Origin: an uncultured Collinsella sp.
Lineage (GTDB): Bacteria; Actinomycetota; Coriobacteriia; Coriobacteriales; Coriobacteriaceae
Direction of reading: 5' to 3'
DNA length: 54,417 bases
Assembly (NCBI GenBank): GCA_900541195.1
Contig: UQIY01000009.1
Span: 1-54,417 of the forward strand
Shown here: piece by piece, positions 1 through 10,037 of the stretch
Layout of the letters: each line of letters opens with the position of its first letter
How positions within the stretch are numbered: position 1 is the stretch's first letter
The notes under the pieces: generated by a model
Told to the model about the DNA's origin: nothing
Databases searched by the model: none
What the model saw: the letters and a program-made list of their open reading frames with translations, nothing else
Position numbers and translations under genes: made by a program

Positions 1-47
1 GAGATAGGCTCCGGTCTCGTGGGCTCGGAGATGTGTATAAGAGACAG
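1..47. other. Nextera sequencing adapter (read-2 side), not genomic
   Basis: Positions 14-47 match the Nextera read-2 transposase adapter, ending in the mosaic end AGATGTGTATAAGAGACAG at 29-47. Positions 6-13 (AGGCTCCG) sit where the i7 index goes, and 1-5 (GAGAT) match the end of the P7 primer. This is library sequence left on the contig edge and should be trimmed. Confidence 0.97.
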
Positions 48-111
48 GCAGAACAAGCCGTCGGAAGAGAAGCGGTAAAAAGAGGCAGAGGTCAGCAAGG
101 AGGAGGCCGGC

Positions 112-606
112 ATGGAGAAAGCGCGTCTGGACAAGATCATCGCCGACCGCGTGGGCAACAAGGGCGTGGGCTTTAACTCCGAGATCGCCGGCCCCACCTC
201 GGTCGACGAGAACGACCTGCTGCGTCAGGTGCTCCCGCAGGACCTCAACGCCTTTGGCATGATCCCCGAGTTTGTGGGACGTACGCCCGTCGTTACCCAG
301 ACGCAGGCGCTCGACGAGGACGATCTGGTGTCAATCCTGACCGAGCCCAAGAACGCCGTGGTGCGTCAGTACCGCAAGATGTTCCAGCTCGAGGACGTTG
401 AGCTTGAGTTTGAGGACGCCGCCCTGCACGAGATCGCCCGCATGGCGCTTGCCCGCAAGACCGGCGCCCGCGGCCTGCGCTCCATCTGCGAGGACGTGCT
501 GCAGCAGACGATGTTCGATCTCCCCAGCGAGGAGGGCGTCACCAAGGTCATCGTGACCGAAGCCTCCGTAAAGGGCGAAGAACAACCCCAGCGCATCTAC
601 GGCTAG
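112..606 (+). CDS. clpX: ATP-dependent Clp protease ATP-binding subunit ClpX, C-terminal fragment (5' truncated)
   Basis: This is the end of ClpX, the AAA+ unfoldase that recognises substrates and feeds them into the ClpP protease in the cytosol. Homology starts at about 127 (LDKIIADRVGNKGVGFN) and includes the sensor-2 helix region (ARKTGARGLRSICEDVL, with the conserved GARGLR arginine) and the C-terminal small domain. The Zn finger, Walker A and Walker B are missing because the contig ends here. The ATG at 112 is only the first in-frame methionine. The 48-126 stretch does not resemble the expected upstream GGAFDGL-type ClpX sequence and has an in-frame TAA at 76-78, so a chimeric read end is likely. 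A terminator follows, and valS is next. Confidence 0.9.
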   Translation: MEKARLDKIIADRVGNKGVGFNSEIAGPTSVDENDLLRQVLPQDLNAFGMIPEFVGRTPVVTQTQALDEDDLVSILTEPKNAVVRQYRKMFQLEDVELEFEDAALHEIARMALARKTGARGLRSICEDVLQQTMFDLPSEEGVTKVIVTEASVKGEEQPQRIYG

Positions 607-628
607 ACCTGCCTAAAACGTGTTTGCA

Positions 629-668
629 AATAGCCTCCGACCACCCGCGGTCGGAGGCTATTTTATAT
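629..668 (+). terminator. Rho-independent terminator of clpX
   Basis: Perfect 14-bp inverted repeat (629-642 with 649-662, arm AATAGCCTCCGACC), loop ACCCGC, then a T/A-rich tail TTTTATAT. It lies 23 bases after the clpX stop. Confidence 0.93.
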
Positions 669-757
669 ATATGCAATAACCCCAACTACCTGTGTTATTC
701 TGTGTGTTTGTTTAAGCCTCAGCGAAGTCATATCAGACTGAAGTAATCGATACCTAA

Positions 758-873
758 GGGGAGGAATGTAGGCCCGATTTTCGTAGATTCCGCACGAGCC
801 GAAGACCACTTAATGTGGTCTTCGTGCGAGCCCAGGACCTGACCGAGCGAAAATCGGGCCTACATTCCTCCCC
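758..873 (+). ncRNA. Long structured leader element upstream of valS (copy A of a three-copy family)
   Basis: A perfect 26-bp outer stem (758-783 with 848-873) encloses a conserved core. The core has TTCCGCACG at about 786-794, a 10-bp inner hairpin (800-809 with 815-824, loop TTAAT) and CAGGAC. The element ends 20 bases before the valS start, next to the ribosome-binding site, so it would lie in the 5' UTR. Related elements occur upstream of leuS (48433-48551) and, in inverted orientation, after valS (3606-3713). No T-box consensus (TGGNACCGCG) is present. The function is unknown: it could be a regulatory leader or a structured mobile repeat. Confidence 0.75.
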
Positions 874-893
874 GGCGGGACAGGGAGAGATAT

Positions 894-3590
<2,697 letters not shown>

Positions 3591-3605
3591 GCGTTACTGG
3601 GGGAC

Positions 3606-3713
3606 GCGGTTTGGGGCATTGCTCGCTACTGCGAACAGTCCTGCTCGCACGAAGGCCACATTAAGTGGCCTTCGGCTCGTGCGGAACTTGTATCGAGCAA
3701 AGCCCCAAACCGC
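3606..3713 (-). ncRNA. Long structured element after valS (copy C, inverted orientation)
   Basis: A 20-bp outer stem (3606-3625 with 3694-3713) has one mismatch. The inner hairpin is 3650-3659 with 3665-3674. Read on the minus strand, the core matches the valS and leuS leader elements: TACAAGTTCCGCACGAG, inner stem CGAAGGCCAC, loop TTAAT, then GAGCAGGACTGTTCGCAGTA. Only the stems differ, and they differ in a compensating way. It lies between valS and folC, both on the plus strand, so if orientation matters it is antisense to its neighbours. Confidence 0.7.
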
Positions 3714-3811
3714 TCCCACGGCGGTTACGGGGGCGTCCGCTGCCTGGTAGGGCCACTTGGCTGTGACCTTGAGGTCGCTGCAAAGCGGTGTTTGGCTGAT
3801 ATTTTGAATGG

Positions 3812-3845
3812 GAGGGGCTCGTTGTTGCTTACGGGCCTCTTTTTA
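3812..3845 (+). terminator. Terminator or attenuator just upstream of folC
   Basis: The stem pairs GAGG..CTCG (3812-3821, two-base bulge) with CGGGCCTC (3832-3839) and is followed by TTTTT. It ends 20 bases before the preferred folC start, so it may end the valS transcript or attenuate folC. Confidence 0.55.
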
Positions 3846-3864
3846 TGTTGAGGGGACTTTGGCT

Positions 3865-5208
3865 ATGGCGAAGCGTTCTGGGTTGTATTCGGTGCCGTTC
3901 TCGTTTGAGTTGCTTTCGTTTGATGAGGCTGTGGGACTTGCTGCTGATACGGGGCGGATTTCTGGGGATGCTGGTCCTCTGCTCGAGACGGTTGTCGATA
4001 TGCTCGATGAACTGGGGCGTCCGGACGAGTATTTCGATTGCATTCAGGTTTCCGGTACCAATGGCAAGACTTCGACTACGCGTTTTTCGGCCGCCATCCT
4101 TCGCGGCGAGGGGCTCAAGACCGCGCTGTATACGTCGCCGCAGCTGGTGCGCTATCCCGAGCGCATGGAGGTTGACGGGCGCGTTGTGAGCGACGAGGCC
4201 TTTTCCCGTGGCGTTTCGGCGGCTGTCGAGGCGGGGCGTCGCGTGAATGCGCACCGTGTGGCGGCAGGGGAGTGTGCCTATACCATCACACCGTTTGACC
4301 TGTTGACGGCCGCTGCGCTTGTGGTGTTTGCCGAGGCTCGCGTGGATGTTGCCGTGCTTGAGGTTGGCATGGGCGGGCGTTGGGATGCTACGAGTGCGAC
4401 CGATCCCTTGGCCGTCGCCATTACGGGCATTGGACTCGACCATACACGCATTTTGGGCGACACGCTTGAGGCCATTGCGGGGGAGAAGGCCGCGGTCATC
4501 AAACCCGGACGTCTGGTTGTGCTGGGTGAGGGTACGCACGAGTCGAGCGTTCAGCGTGTGATGGACGCCCGTTGTCGCGAGTGCGGCATTGTGCCGCTGG
4601 TGGTGAACCATGCCACGACCAAGGTGCCGGAGCACGTGGGCGATACGGTTGAGTTTAGCTGCACCACGCCGCGTGCGATCTATACGTCGAGCATGGTTAA
4701 GCCAGCGTATCAGCCGCAGAATGCTGCGTGCGCGATTATGCTGTGCGAGGGCTATCTGGGCCGCGAGCTCGACCATGACAAGCTCGATGCGTCGCTTATG
4801 GGCTGCCCCACGCCGGGTCGATTTGATGTGCTGGGAACTGGTCCGCTCAAGCTGATTGACGCCTGCCATAACCCTCAGAGCTGCGAGAACTTTGTGAGCG
4901 CACTGGACGAGATCGATCCGCGTGTAGAGAATCGCCCCACGCTGCTGTGCGCCGCATTGGCTGATAAGGACGTGGCGGGCATCGTCGACGTGCTTGTTCC
5001 GGCGTTCCCGCGCGTAGTCGTGACCCAGACCGATTCCGATCGCGCCCTGCCGGCGGAGGAGCTTGCTGCCCTGGTGGACGCCGATAAGCTCGCTGGCGTG
5101 TATCCCAGCGTATCCGAGGCCCTCGCGGCCCTCGATGCCGCGGGCGAGTCCTTCGTAGCAGCCGGCACCATCACCCTAGCCGGCGAAGTGGCCGGCCTGC
5201 TCCGTTAA
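3865..5208 (+). CDS. folC: Bifunctional folylpolyglutamate synthase / dihydrofolate synthase
   Basis: A Mur-ligase-family enzyme that adds glutamate to dihydropteroate and to folates, giving retained polyglutamate forms. The ATP-binding loop SGTNGKTST is at residues 63-71. The central Mur ligase domain has LEVGMGGRWDATS and GLDHTRILG. The C-terminal domain has the DACHNPQS motif, and the total of 447 aa is typical. The frame is open back to an ATG at 3808, but that start would run through a terminator hairpin. The ATG at 3865 has GAGGGGA about 7 bases upstream and is preferred. It converges on the M24 peptidase gene across a palindromic repeat. Confidence 0.95.
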   Translation: MAKRSGLYSVPFSFELLSFDEAVGLAADTGRISGDAGPLLETVVDMLDELGRPDEYFDCIQVSGTNGKTSTTRFSAAILRGEGLKTALYTSPQLVRYPERMEVDGRVVSDEAFSRGVSAAVEAGRRVNAHRVAAGECAYTITPFDLLTAAALVVFAEARVDVAVLEVGMGGRWDATSATDPLAVAITGIGLDHTRILGDTLEAIAGEKAAVIKPGRLVVLGEGTHESSVQRVMDARCRECGIVPLVVNHATTKVPEHVGDTVEFSCTTPRAIYTSSMVKPAYQPQNAACAIMLCEGYLGRELDHDKLDASLMGCPTPGRFDVLGTGPLKLIDACHNPQSCENFVSALDEIDPRVENRPTLLCAALADKDVAGIVDVLVPAFPRVVVTQTDSDRALPAEELAALVDADKLAGVYPSVSEALAALDAAGESFVAAGTITLAGEVAGLLR

Positions 5209-5227
5209 CCCATACCCCCTCATCGGC

Positions 5228-5288
5228 TGCGGTGAAATAGTTCCTGTTTTTGGGATCTAGCAGCCCATCCAGGAACTATTCCACCGCA
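5228..5288. repeat. Palindromic intergenic repeat, GCGGTGAAATAG family, copy 1
   Basis: Arms TGCGGTGAAATAGTTCCTG (5228-5246) and its complement (5270-5288, one mismatch) enclose a 23-base loop. It sits between the convergent folC and M24 peptidase genes. Two further copies share the same arm sequence (6459-6521, 46041-46113). It could act as a bidirectional terminator or be a REP-like element. Confidence 0.85.
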
Positions 5289-5315
5289 ACTTAGTTTGGG
5301 GGCTTGGGGACCAGG

Positions 5316-6404
5316 CTAGTCTAGGCGGACTGGGTCGTGGGGGTAGGCGTTGAGGATCTCGACGCCGGACTCGGTGACCAGGGCCAGGTCCTCGATGCGG
5401 ACGCCGGTGCGGCCGGGGAGGTAGATGCCCGGCTCGATAGAGAATGTCATGCCCGGCTCTACGACCTGCTCGTTGACAAGCGAGACGTCGCCCGGATCGT
5501 GGTCCTGAAGACCGATCGAGTGTCCTAGGCGGTGCGTAAAGTACTGCCCATAGCCTGCATTTTCAATCACGTCGCGCGCGGCGCGGTCCAGGTCGCACAT
5601 GTGCACGCCTGGTGCGATGAGCGCCTCAGCGGCCTCATTGGCGCGGCGCACGATGTTGTAGATGCGCGCCGTCTCCTCGTCCGGCTCGCCCCAAAAGAAC
5701 GTGCGCGTCATGTCCGAGCAGTAGTTGCGATGCCGCCCGCCAATGTCGAACAGCACCACGTCGCCGCGCTTGAGAACCGTATCGTCGGGCTCGTGGTGCG
5801 GGTCGCCGGCGTTGGCACCAAAGCTCACGATCGGCGGAAAACTAAAGCCCTCGCAGCCGTGCTTGCGATACAGGCCGAGCATCTGGTCTGCAATTTCGCG
5901 CTCCGTTACGTCTTCGTGGACGAGCTTGATAGCGTCGGCCATCACGGCGTCGTTAGCGGCCGAGGACGCGCGCATCAGCTCCTGCTCGGCTTCGTCCTTG
6001 TGGGTGCGTGCGGCGGTGACAGCAAAGTCGCCCAGGAAAAACTCGCTGGCGGCGTGGCGCTCCATGAGCGGCATCAAAAAGCCGGAGCGCATGACGGTGT
6101 CGATGCCGAGCGGTTTGGTCGGATCGACCTCGCGAACGATGGCGTCGGCCACGACATCGGTGTCGGTGTGATAGGCGACGCGGGCATTGTCATACTCGGG
6201 CAGCTGATGCAGCGCGTTGACCAAGATCACGGGCTCGCAATCGCGTGCGAGCAGCACGCCGCAAAAACGCTCGAACATATCGGCATAAAAGCCGGTCAGG
6301 TAATAAATCGACCACGGGTCGTTTACGAGCAGCTGCGCGCCGGGGTGCTGAGCCTCGAGGGCATCGAGCACGCGCGCCACACGCTGGTCATCGACATGTG
6401 CCAT
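5316..6404 (-). CDS. pepQ: Xaa-Pro peptidase (M24 family, creatinase/prolidase fold)
   Basis: A dinuclear metallopeptidase that cleaves X-Pro bonds in cytosolic peptides. The pita-bread catalytic domain shows GANAGDPHHEPDD, the metal ligands in FDIGGRHRNYCSDMTRTF, the histidine loop HRLGHSIGLQDHDPGDVS and the final glutamates in SIEPGIYL and VRIEDLALVT. The N-terminal creatinase-like domain covers about residues 1-130. The ATG at 6404 is chosen because AAAGGATG lies just upstream. The longer frame to 6455 begins inside the neighbouring palindrome. Length is 362 aa. The choice between prolidase and aminopeptidase P is uncertain. Confidence 0.92.
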   Translation of the reverse strand: MAHVDDQRVARVLDALEAQHPGAQLLVNDPWSIYYLTGFYADMFERFCGVLLARDCEPVILVNALHQLPEYDNARVAYHTDTDVVADAIVREVDPTKPLGIDTVMRSGFLMPLMERHAASEFFLGDFAVTAARTHKDEAEQELMRASSAANDAVMADAIKLVHEDVTEREIADQMLGLYRKHGCEGFSFPPIVSFGANAGDPHHEPDDTVLKRGDVVLFDIGGRHRNYCSDMTRTFFWGEPDEETARIYNIVRRANEAAEALIAPGVHMCDLDRAARDVIENAGYGQYFTHRLGHSIGLQDHDPGDVSLVNEQVVEPGMTFSIEPGIYLPGRTGVRIEDLALVTESGVEILNAYPHDPVRLD

Positions 6405-6458
6405 GAAACATCCTTTCGCTAGGGTGCCACCATGGTATCCCAAGCGCCCCCACATAAG

Positions 6459-6521
6459 TTGCGGTGGAATAGTTCCTGGATGCCGGGGTTTTGGCGGAAA
6501 TCAGGAACTATTTCACCGCAA
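6459..6521. repeat. Palindromic intergenic repeat, GCGGTGAAATAG family, copy 2
   Basis: Arms 6459-6478 (TTGCGGTGGAATAGTTCCTG) and 6502-6521 are complementary with one mismatch and enclose a 23-base loop. The arms match copy 1 closely but the loop does not. It lies between the start of the M24 peptidase gene and the end of the DUF1667 gene. Confidence 0.85.
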
Positions 6522-6581
6522 TTGAGGAGAGGCGAGGTGGATGGCGGGGTAGCTAAAAGGGCCCCGTCCTAAATGAACCAT

Positions 6582-6980
6582 CTAGGCTGGGCCGATGTCC
6601 ATGCTGGCGATGAGGTTGATGCTGGTGCCGAGGAGGTCTTCCAACACCACGTCTCCCATGCGGATGGGGGCTTCGACGACCAGGCCGCGGATGAGGTCCA
6701 TGGCCTTGGCATGGAGTGCCAGCGGGATGGCTTCGGCCGTGCGCACGGGCAGCAGCGCCTCGTCACCGCCAGATACGGCAACGGTGGTGGTGAGCACGCG
6801 CATGGGACAGGTGAGCTCCTGATGCGCGAACTTATCGCCGCGCGGGCAACTGTTGCCGGTCACGGAGTGCACCACTACCATGGCGCCGTCTGCGTCGCGC
6901 TCTACCTCTACAGTCAGGAGGCACTCGGATGGGCAGGTGGTGCAGTTGAACTGCTGCGTTTCTATCGCGTTTATGCTCAT
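6582..6980 (-). CDS. DUF1667 family protein (third gene of the glycerol-3-phosphate dehydrogenase-type operon)
   Basis: A 132-aa protein of the DUF1667 family, which accompanies GlpA/GlpB-like flavoproteins in anaerobes. It has a cysteine cluster FNCTTCPSEC near the N-terminus and a later CPRGD and TCPMRV, suggesting a metal or Fe-S site. Its exact role is unknown. An electron-transfer or small-subunit role in the complex is an inference from context. The ATG at 6980 lies 4 bases after the stop of the upstream oxidoreductase gene, so translation is probably coupled. The frame continues to 7031, but that region overlaps the previous gene. Confidence 0.88.
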   Translation of the reverse strand: MSINAIETQQFNCTTCPSECLLTVEVERDADGAMVVVHSVTGNSCPRGDKFAHQELTCPMRVLTTTVAVSGGDEALLPVRTAEAIPLALHAKAMDLIRGLVVEAPIRMGDVVLEDLLGTSINLIASMDIGPA

Positions 6981-6984
6981 GACC

Positions 6985-8385
6985 CTACGCCTCCTCAATG
7001 GGATCGACGGACAGGACAATTTCGCTAACACCCAGGTTGAGTGCGCTCTGAATCACCTTTGCCGGCAGCGGGAAGCTTTCCATGACGCTCGGTTTAAACG
7101 GGCGGACCTTGCCTGCAAACAGTTCTTCGTCGCCTGCCAGAATGCGCACGCGGACGGCGTCGACCGGTCGGCGCACGCGGAAGTTGAGTTTGGTGAGTGC
7201 CACAGCCGTAATGCGTCCCGGCAGCGCGTAGCCCGCAATGCCGGCGGGGGAGACCGTGAGCTGGCAGCTCGGATCCGCAGCACCGTGCCCGACATTCGCG
7301 CCGTTCCCCAGCGCGTACGCCGCCGCGGCCGCACCGGCGCGATCGGACTCGGTCGTCACGTTGTCGGCCAGATCGTGCACGTGCAGTACGTTGCCGCAGG
7401 CAAAGATACCTGGCACGCCCGTTTGCAGGCTCTGGTCCACCACGGCGCCGCGCGTGCGTGGGTCAAGCTCAACGCCCGCGCCCACCGAAAGCTCGTTCTC
7501 GGGAATCAGACCCACCGAAAGCAGCAGCGTGTCGCACGGAACAATGCGCTCGGTTCCCGGAATGGGTGCCAGGTGCTCGTCGACCTGACTCACCTCGACG
7601 GCCTCCACGCGATCGTGTCCGATCACGCGCGTGACGGTGGTGGACAGGTGCAGCGGAATGCCAAAGTCGTCCAGGCAGTTCTTGACGTTGCGGCGCAGAC
7701 CGTTGGCGTACGGCATGAGCTCGTACACGCCCTCGACTGATATTCCCTCAAGCGTGCAGCGGCGCGCCATGATAAGCCCGATGTCACCCGAGCCCAAAAT
7801 GACGGCACGCGAGCCGGGCTTGAGGTTTTCGATATTGATGTATCGCTGCGCCAGGCCCGCCGTAAACACGCCGGCGGGACGGCTGCCGGGGATCTTGATC
7901 TCGCTGCGTGTGCGCTCGCGGCATCCCATAGCAAGGACGACCGCACGCCCGGTGAGCTGAAGCATGCCGGTACGGCTCATGAGCGTGACGGTATGGACTG
8001 CGGTGGCTCCCGCGGTCTTGTCCGCATTCAGCGTGCCCACAGCCTCGCCCTCGCCCGAATCAATCCCAAGCACCATGCTGCCCAGGAACAGCGTAATGTC
8101 GGTCGCGCACACCTGGTCGATAAAGCGCTGCGCGTACTCGGGACCGGTGAGCTCCTGCTTAAAGTGCGAAAGGCCAAAACCGGGGTGGATGCACTGGCGC
8201 AGGATACCGCCCAGATGCTGCTCGCGCTCCACGATGGCCACGTGGGCGCCGGCCTTATGTGCGGCAAGCGCAGCTGCCATGCCAGCAGGTCCACCGCCGA
8301 TGACGACCACGTCGAAGGCCTGCGTCGATACCGACGCTACAGCTCCGGCCTCCGCGCGTCCGTCGCGCACATCAAACGTCGCCAT
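6985..8385 (-). CDS. FAD-dependent NAD(P)-binding oxidoreductase (GlpB-like partner)
   Basis: A 466-aa two-dinucleotide-binding flavoprotein. The FAD Rossmann motif VVVIGGGPAGMAAAL is near residues 26-40 and a second nucleotide-binding motif VILGSGDIGLIMARR is near 197. The segment LGGILRQCIHPGFG is typical of the oxidoreductase encoded next to anaerobic GlpA-type proteins. It probably passes electrons from glycerol-3-phosphate oxidation, or a related substrate, to an acceptor. There is one base between it and the upstream glpA-like gene and four bases before DUF1667, so the three form one operon. The substrate is inferred from context. Confidence 0.87.
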   Translation of the reverse strand: MATFDVRDGRAEAGAVASVSTQAFDVVVIGGGPAGMAAALAAHKAGAHVAIVEREQHLGGILRQCIHPGFGLSHFKQELTGPEYAQRFIDQVCATDITLFLGSMVLGIDSGEGEAVGTLNADKTAGATAVHTVTLMSRTGMLQLTGRAVVLAMGCRERTRSEIKIPGSRPAGVFTAGLAQRYINIENLKPGSRAVILGSGDIGLIMARRCTLEGISVEGVYELMPYANGLRRNVKNCLDDFGIPLHLSTTVTRVIGHDRVEAVEVSQVDEHLAPIPGTERIVPCDTLLLSVGLIPENELSVGAGVELDPRTRGAVVDQSLQTGVPGIFACGNVLHVHDLADNVTTESDRAGAAAAAYALGNGANVGHGAADPSCQLTVSPAGIAGYALPGRITAVALTKLNFRVRRPVDAVRVRILAGDEELFAGKVRPFKPSVMESFPLPAKVIQSALNLGVSEIVLSVDPIEEA

Positions 8386-8386
8386 G

Positions 8387-9868
8387 TTAGCGCACCCCCT
8401 TCAGCGGTCCCTCTACCAGCCAAGAACCGGCATCCTCCAACAACACCTCACTGGGGTCGCAGCCCAGCTCGCGCGCCAGGATCGCTACCACGCGGCTCTG
8501 GCAAAAGCCGCTCTGGCACCGACCCATGCCGGCACGACAGCGGCGCTTGACGCCTTCGACCGAAACCGCACCCGGGCGGCGTCGGATCGCGGCCACGATC
8601 TCGGCCTCGGGCACCGTCTCGCAGCGGCAGACAATCTGCCCCCACGCGGGGTCGGACTCAATGAGCTCTTCCTTGCGCGCAAGCGGAGCGCGGTCAAAGT
8701 CGTCCGGCGCGCGGCGTATCGGGTCCCAATCGCCTCGTTCGCGCAGGGCTACGCCGGCATCGCGCAGTGCCTGCTCCATGCGCTCGGCAATGGCCGGCGC
8801 GCTCGCCACGCCCGGCGACTGAATGCCCGCGGCCTGGAACAGGCCTGTCACCACGGCGGACTGCCCAATAAAGAAGTCGTTCGTTCCCTTAATGACCGGA
8901 CGACCGCCGGCAAACGCGCGCACCACGCGGCGCGTGTCCAGATCGGGCACCAGCTTGCGCGCACCGGTCAGGAGCGCGTTGACATCGGTAGCGTAGGTCT
9001 GCGTATCGTCTGGCTCGCGTACAGCGGCCGTCGCTGTAATCACGGTGTTGCCATGTACGGTTCCCGTCACAATGACGCCCTTGGAAATTGGCGTGGGAAC
9101 GGGGTAGAGCGGCATGAGCGCACGCGGCTCCTTGTCCAGCACTACGATGTTGCCCTGGCGCCAGACCATCTGAAACTCCTCGGCGCCGGCCATGTGCGAG
9201 ATGTCCGCGGCGCCGTTGCCCGCGGCGTTGATCAGGTAACGGCAGCGCACGTCGCCGGCGGGCGTCACCAGCGTAAAGCGCGCGCGGCCTTCGCCTTCGG
9301 CAGCAACGTCCCCGTCATCCGAGCCGGCAACCTCAATCGCCTCCACCGGCGCGGAGCGCATAAATGTCACGCCGTTGGCCACGGCGTTCTCCAGCGCGGC
9401 GATGGCGACCTCAAATGGATCGACAAAACCGGTCGAGGGGCACCACAGCGCGCATGTTGCTTTGGCACTTGCGCGCGGTTCCAGCTCGTGGATGCGCTCA
9501 GAGCTGATAATCGACAGCTCGGGAACGCCGTTAGCCAGGCCATTCTGGCGCAGCTTCTCCAGGTGTGCGCGGTCTTCGTCGTTAAACCCCAGCACCATCG
9601 ACCCGGTCCGGCGGAACAAAAAGTCTAGCTCCTGGGCCCACGTGCCATATAGCTCGCAGCCGCGGGCGTTGACCTGCGCCTTTACGGTGCCCGGCGCCGG
9701 ATCGTAGCCGGCGTGCACCAGGCCGCCGTTGACCTTCGACGCGCCCAGGGCGATGTCGTTGGCCGCCTCGACCACGCAAATGGACAAGTCATAGCGCGCG
9801 AGTTGTCGCGCGATGGCGCACCCGGTGATGCCCGCGCCCACAATCGCGATATCAAACGTTTCCGTCAC
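8387..9868 (-). CDS. glpA: Anaerobic glycerol-3-phosphate dehydrogenase-like FAD protein with C-terminal BFD-type [2Fe-2S] domain
   Basis: A 493-aa DAO-fold flavoprotein. The FAD-binding GAGITG motif is at residues 11-16 and VNGGLVHAGYDP is the GlpA-like substrate region. The C-terminal about 70 residues carry the cysteines CRCE and CRAGMGRCQSGFC of a bacterioferritin-associated-ferredoxin domain. It likely oxidises glycerol-3-phosphate to dihydroxyacetone phosphate. The GTG start at 9868 has GGGAGGC 3-9 bases upstream. It is the first gene of a three-gene operon, and a perfect palindrome at 9886-9900 upstream is a likely operator. The gene symbol rests on domain architecture. Related enzymes on other 2-hydroxy acids cannot be excluded. 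Confidence 0.85.
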   Translation of the reverse strand: MTETFDIAIVGAGITGCAIARQLARYDLSICVVEAANDIALGASKVNGGLVHAGYDPAPGTVKAQVNARGCELYGTWAQELDFLFRRTGSMVLGFNDEDRAHLEKLRQNGLANGVPELSIISSERIHELEPRASAKATCALWCPSTGFVDPFEVAIAALENAVANGVTFMRSAPVEAIEVAGSDDGDVAAEGEGRARFTLVTPAGDVRCRYLINAAGNGAADISHMAGAEEFQMVWRQGNIVVLDKEPRALMPLYPVPTPISKGVIVTGTVHGNTVITATAAVREPDDTQTYATDVNALLTGARKLVPDLDTRRVVRAFAGGRPVIKGTNDFFIGQSAVVTGLFQAAGIQSPGVASAPAIAERMEQALRDAGVALRERGDWDPIRRAPDDFDRAPLARKEELIESDPAWGQIVCRCETVPEAEIVAAIRRRPGAVSVEGVKRRCRAGMGRCQSGFCQSRVVAILARELGCDPSEVLLEDAGSWLVEGPLKGVR

Positions 9869-9885
9869 AGTGCCTCCCAGACAAG

Positions 9886-9900
9886 TTGACAGGCTGTCAA
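9886..9900 (-). promoter_or_regulatory. Operator-like palindrome upstream of the glpA-like operon
   Basis: TTGACAGGCTGTCAA is a perfect 7-bp inverted repeat around a single central base, 17 bases upstream of the GTG start and just before the ribosome-binding site. It looks like a dimeric repressor site. The regulator is unknown. Confidence 0.55.
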
Positions 9901-10037
9901 TAAGACTATCCTACGGTCTGCACACCCCCAGCGCAGCGGCAATGTGGCGAACAGCCCCGCTGCATCCGCCAACGGCAGGCGAGGGGAGACTCAGCAACGT
10001 CGACAACCTCGTCTGCCACCTCTGGTGTCCAAGATTT

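Noticed and set aside
670..893. T-box riboswitch before valS
   Set aside because: No T-box consensus (TGGNACCGCG-like) and no terminator/antiterminator pair is visible; the structure matches the leuS and post-valS elements instead.
5532..6422. 296-codon plus-strand frame over the M24 peptidase gene
   Set aside because: The minus-strand frame encodes clear M24 motifs; the plus-strand frame has no family and no ribosome-binding site.
7964..9628. 554-codon plus-strand frame over the glpA-like operon
   Set aside because: It is a composition shadow of two clearly recognisable flavoprotein genes on the other strand.
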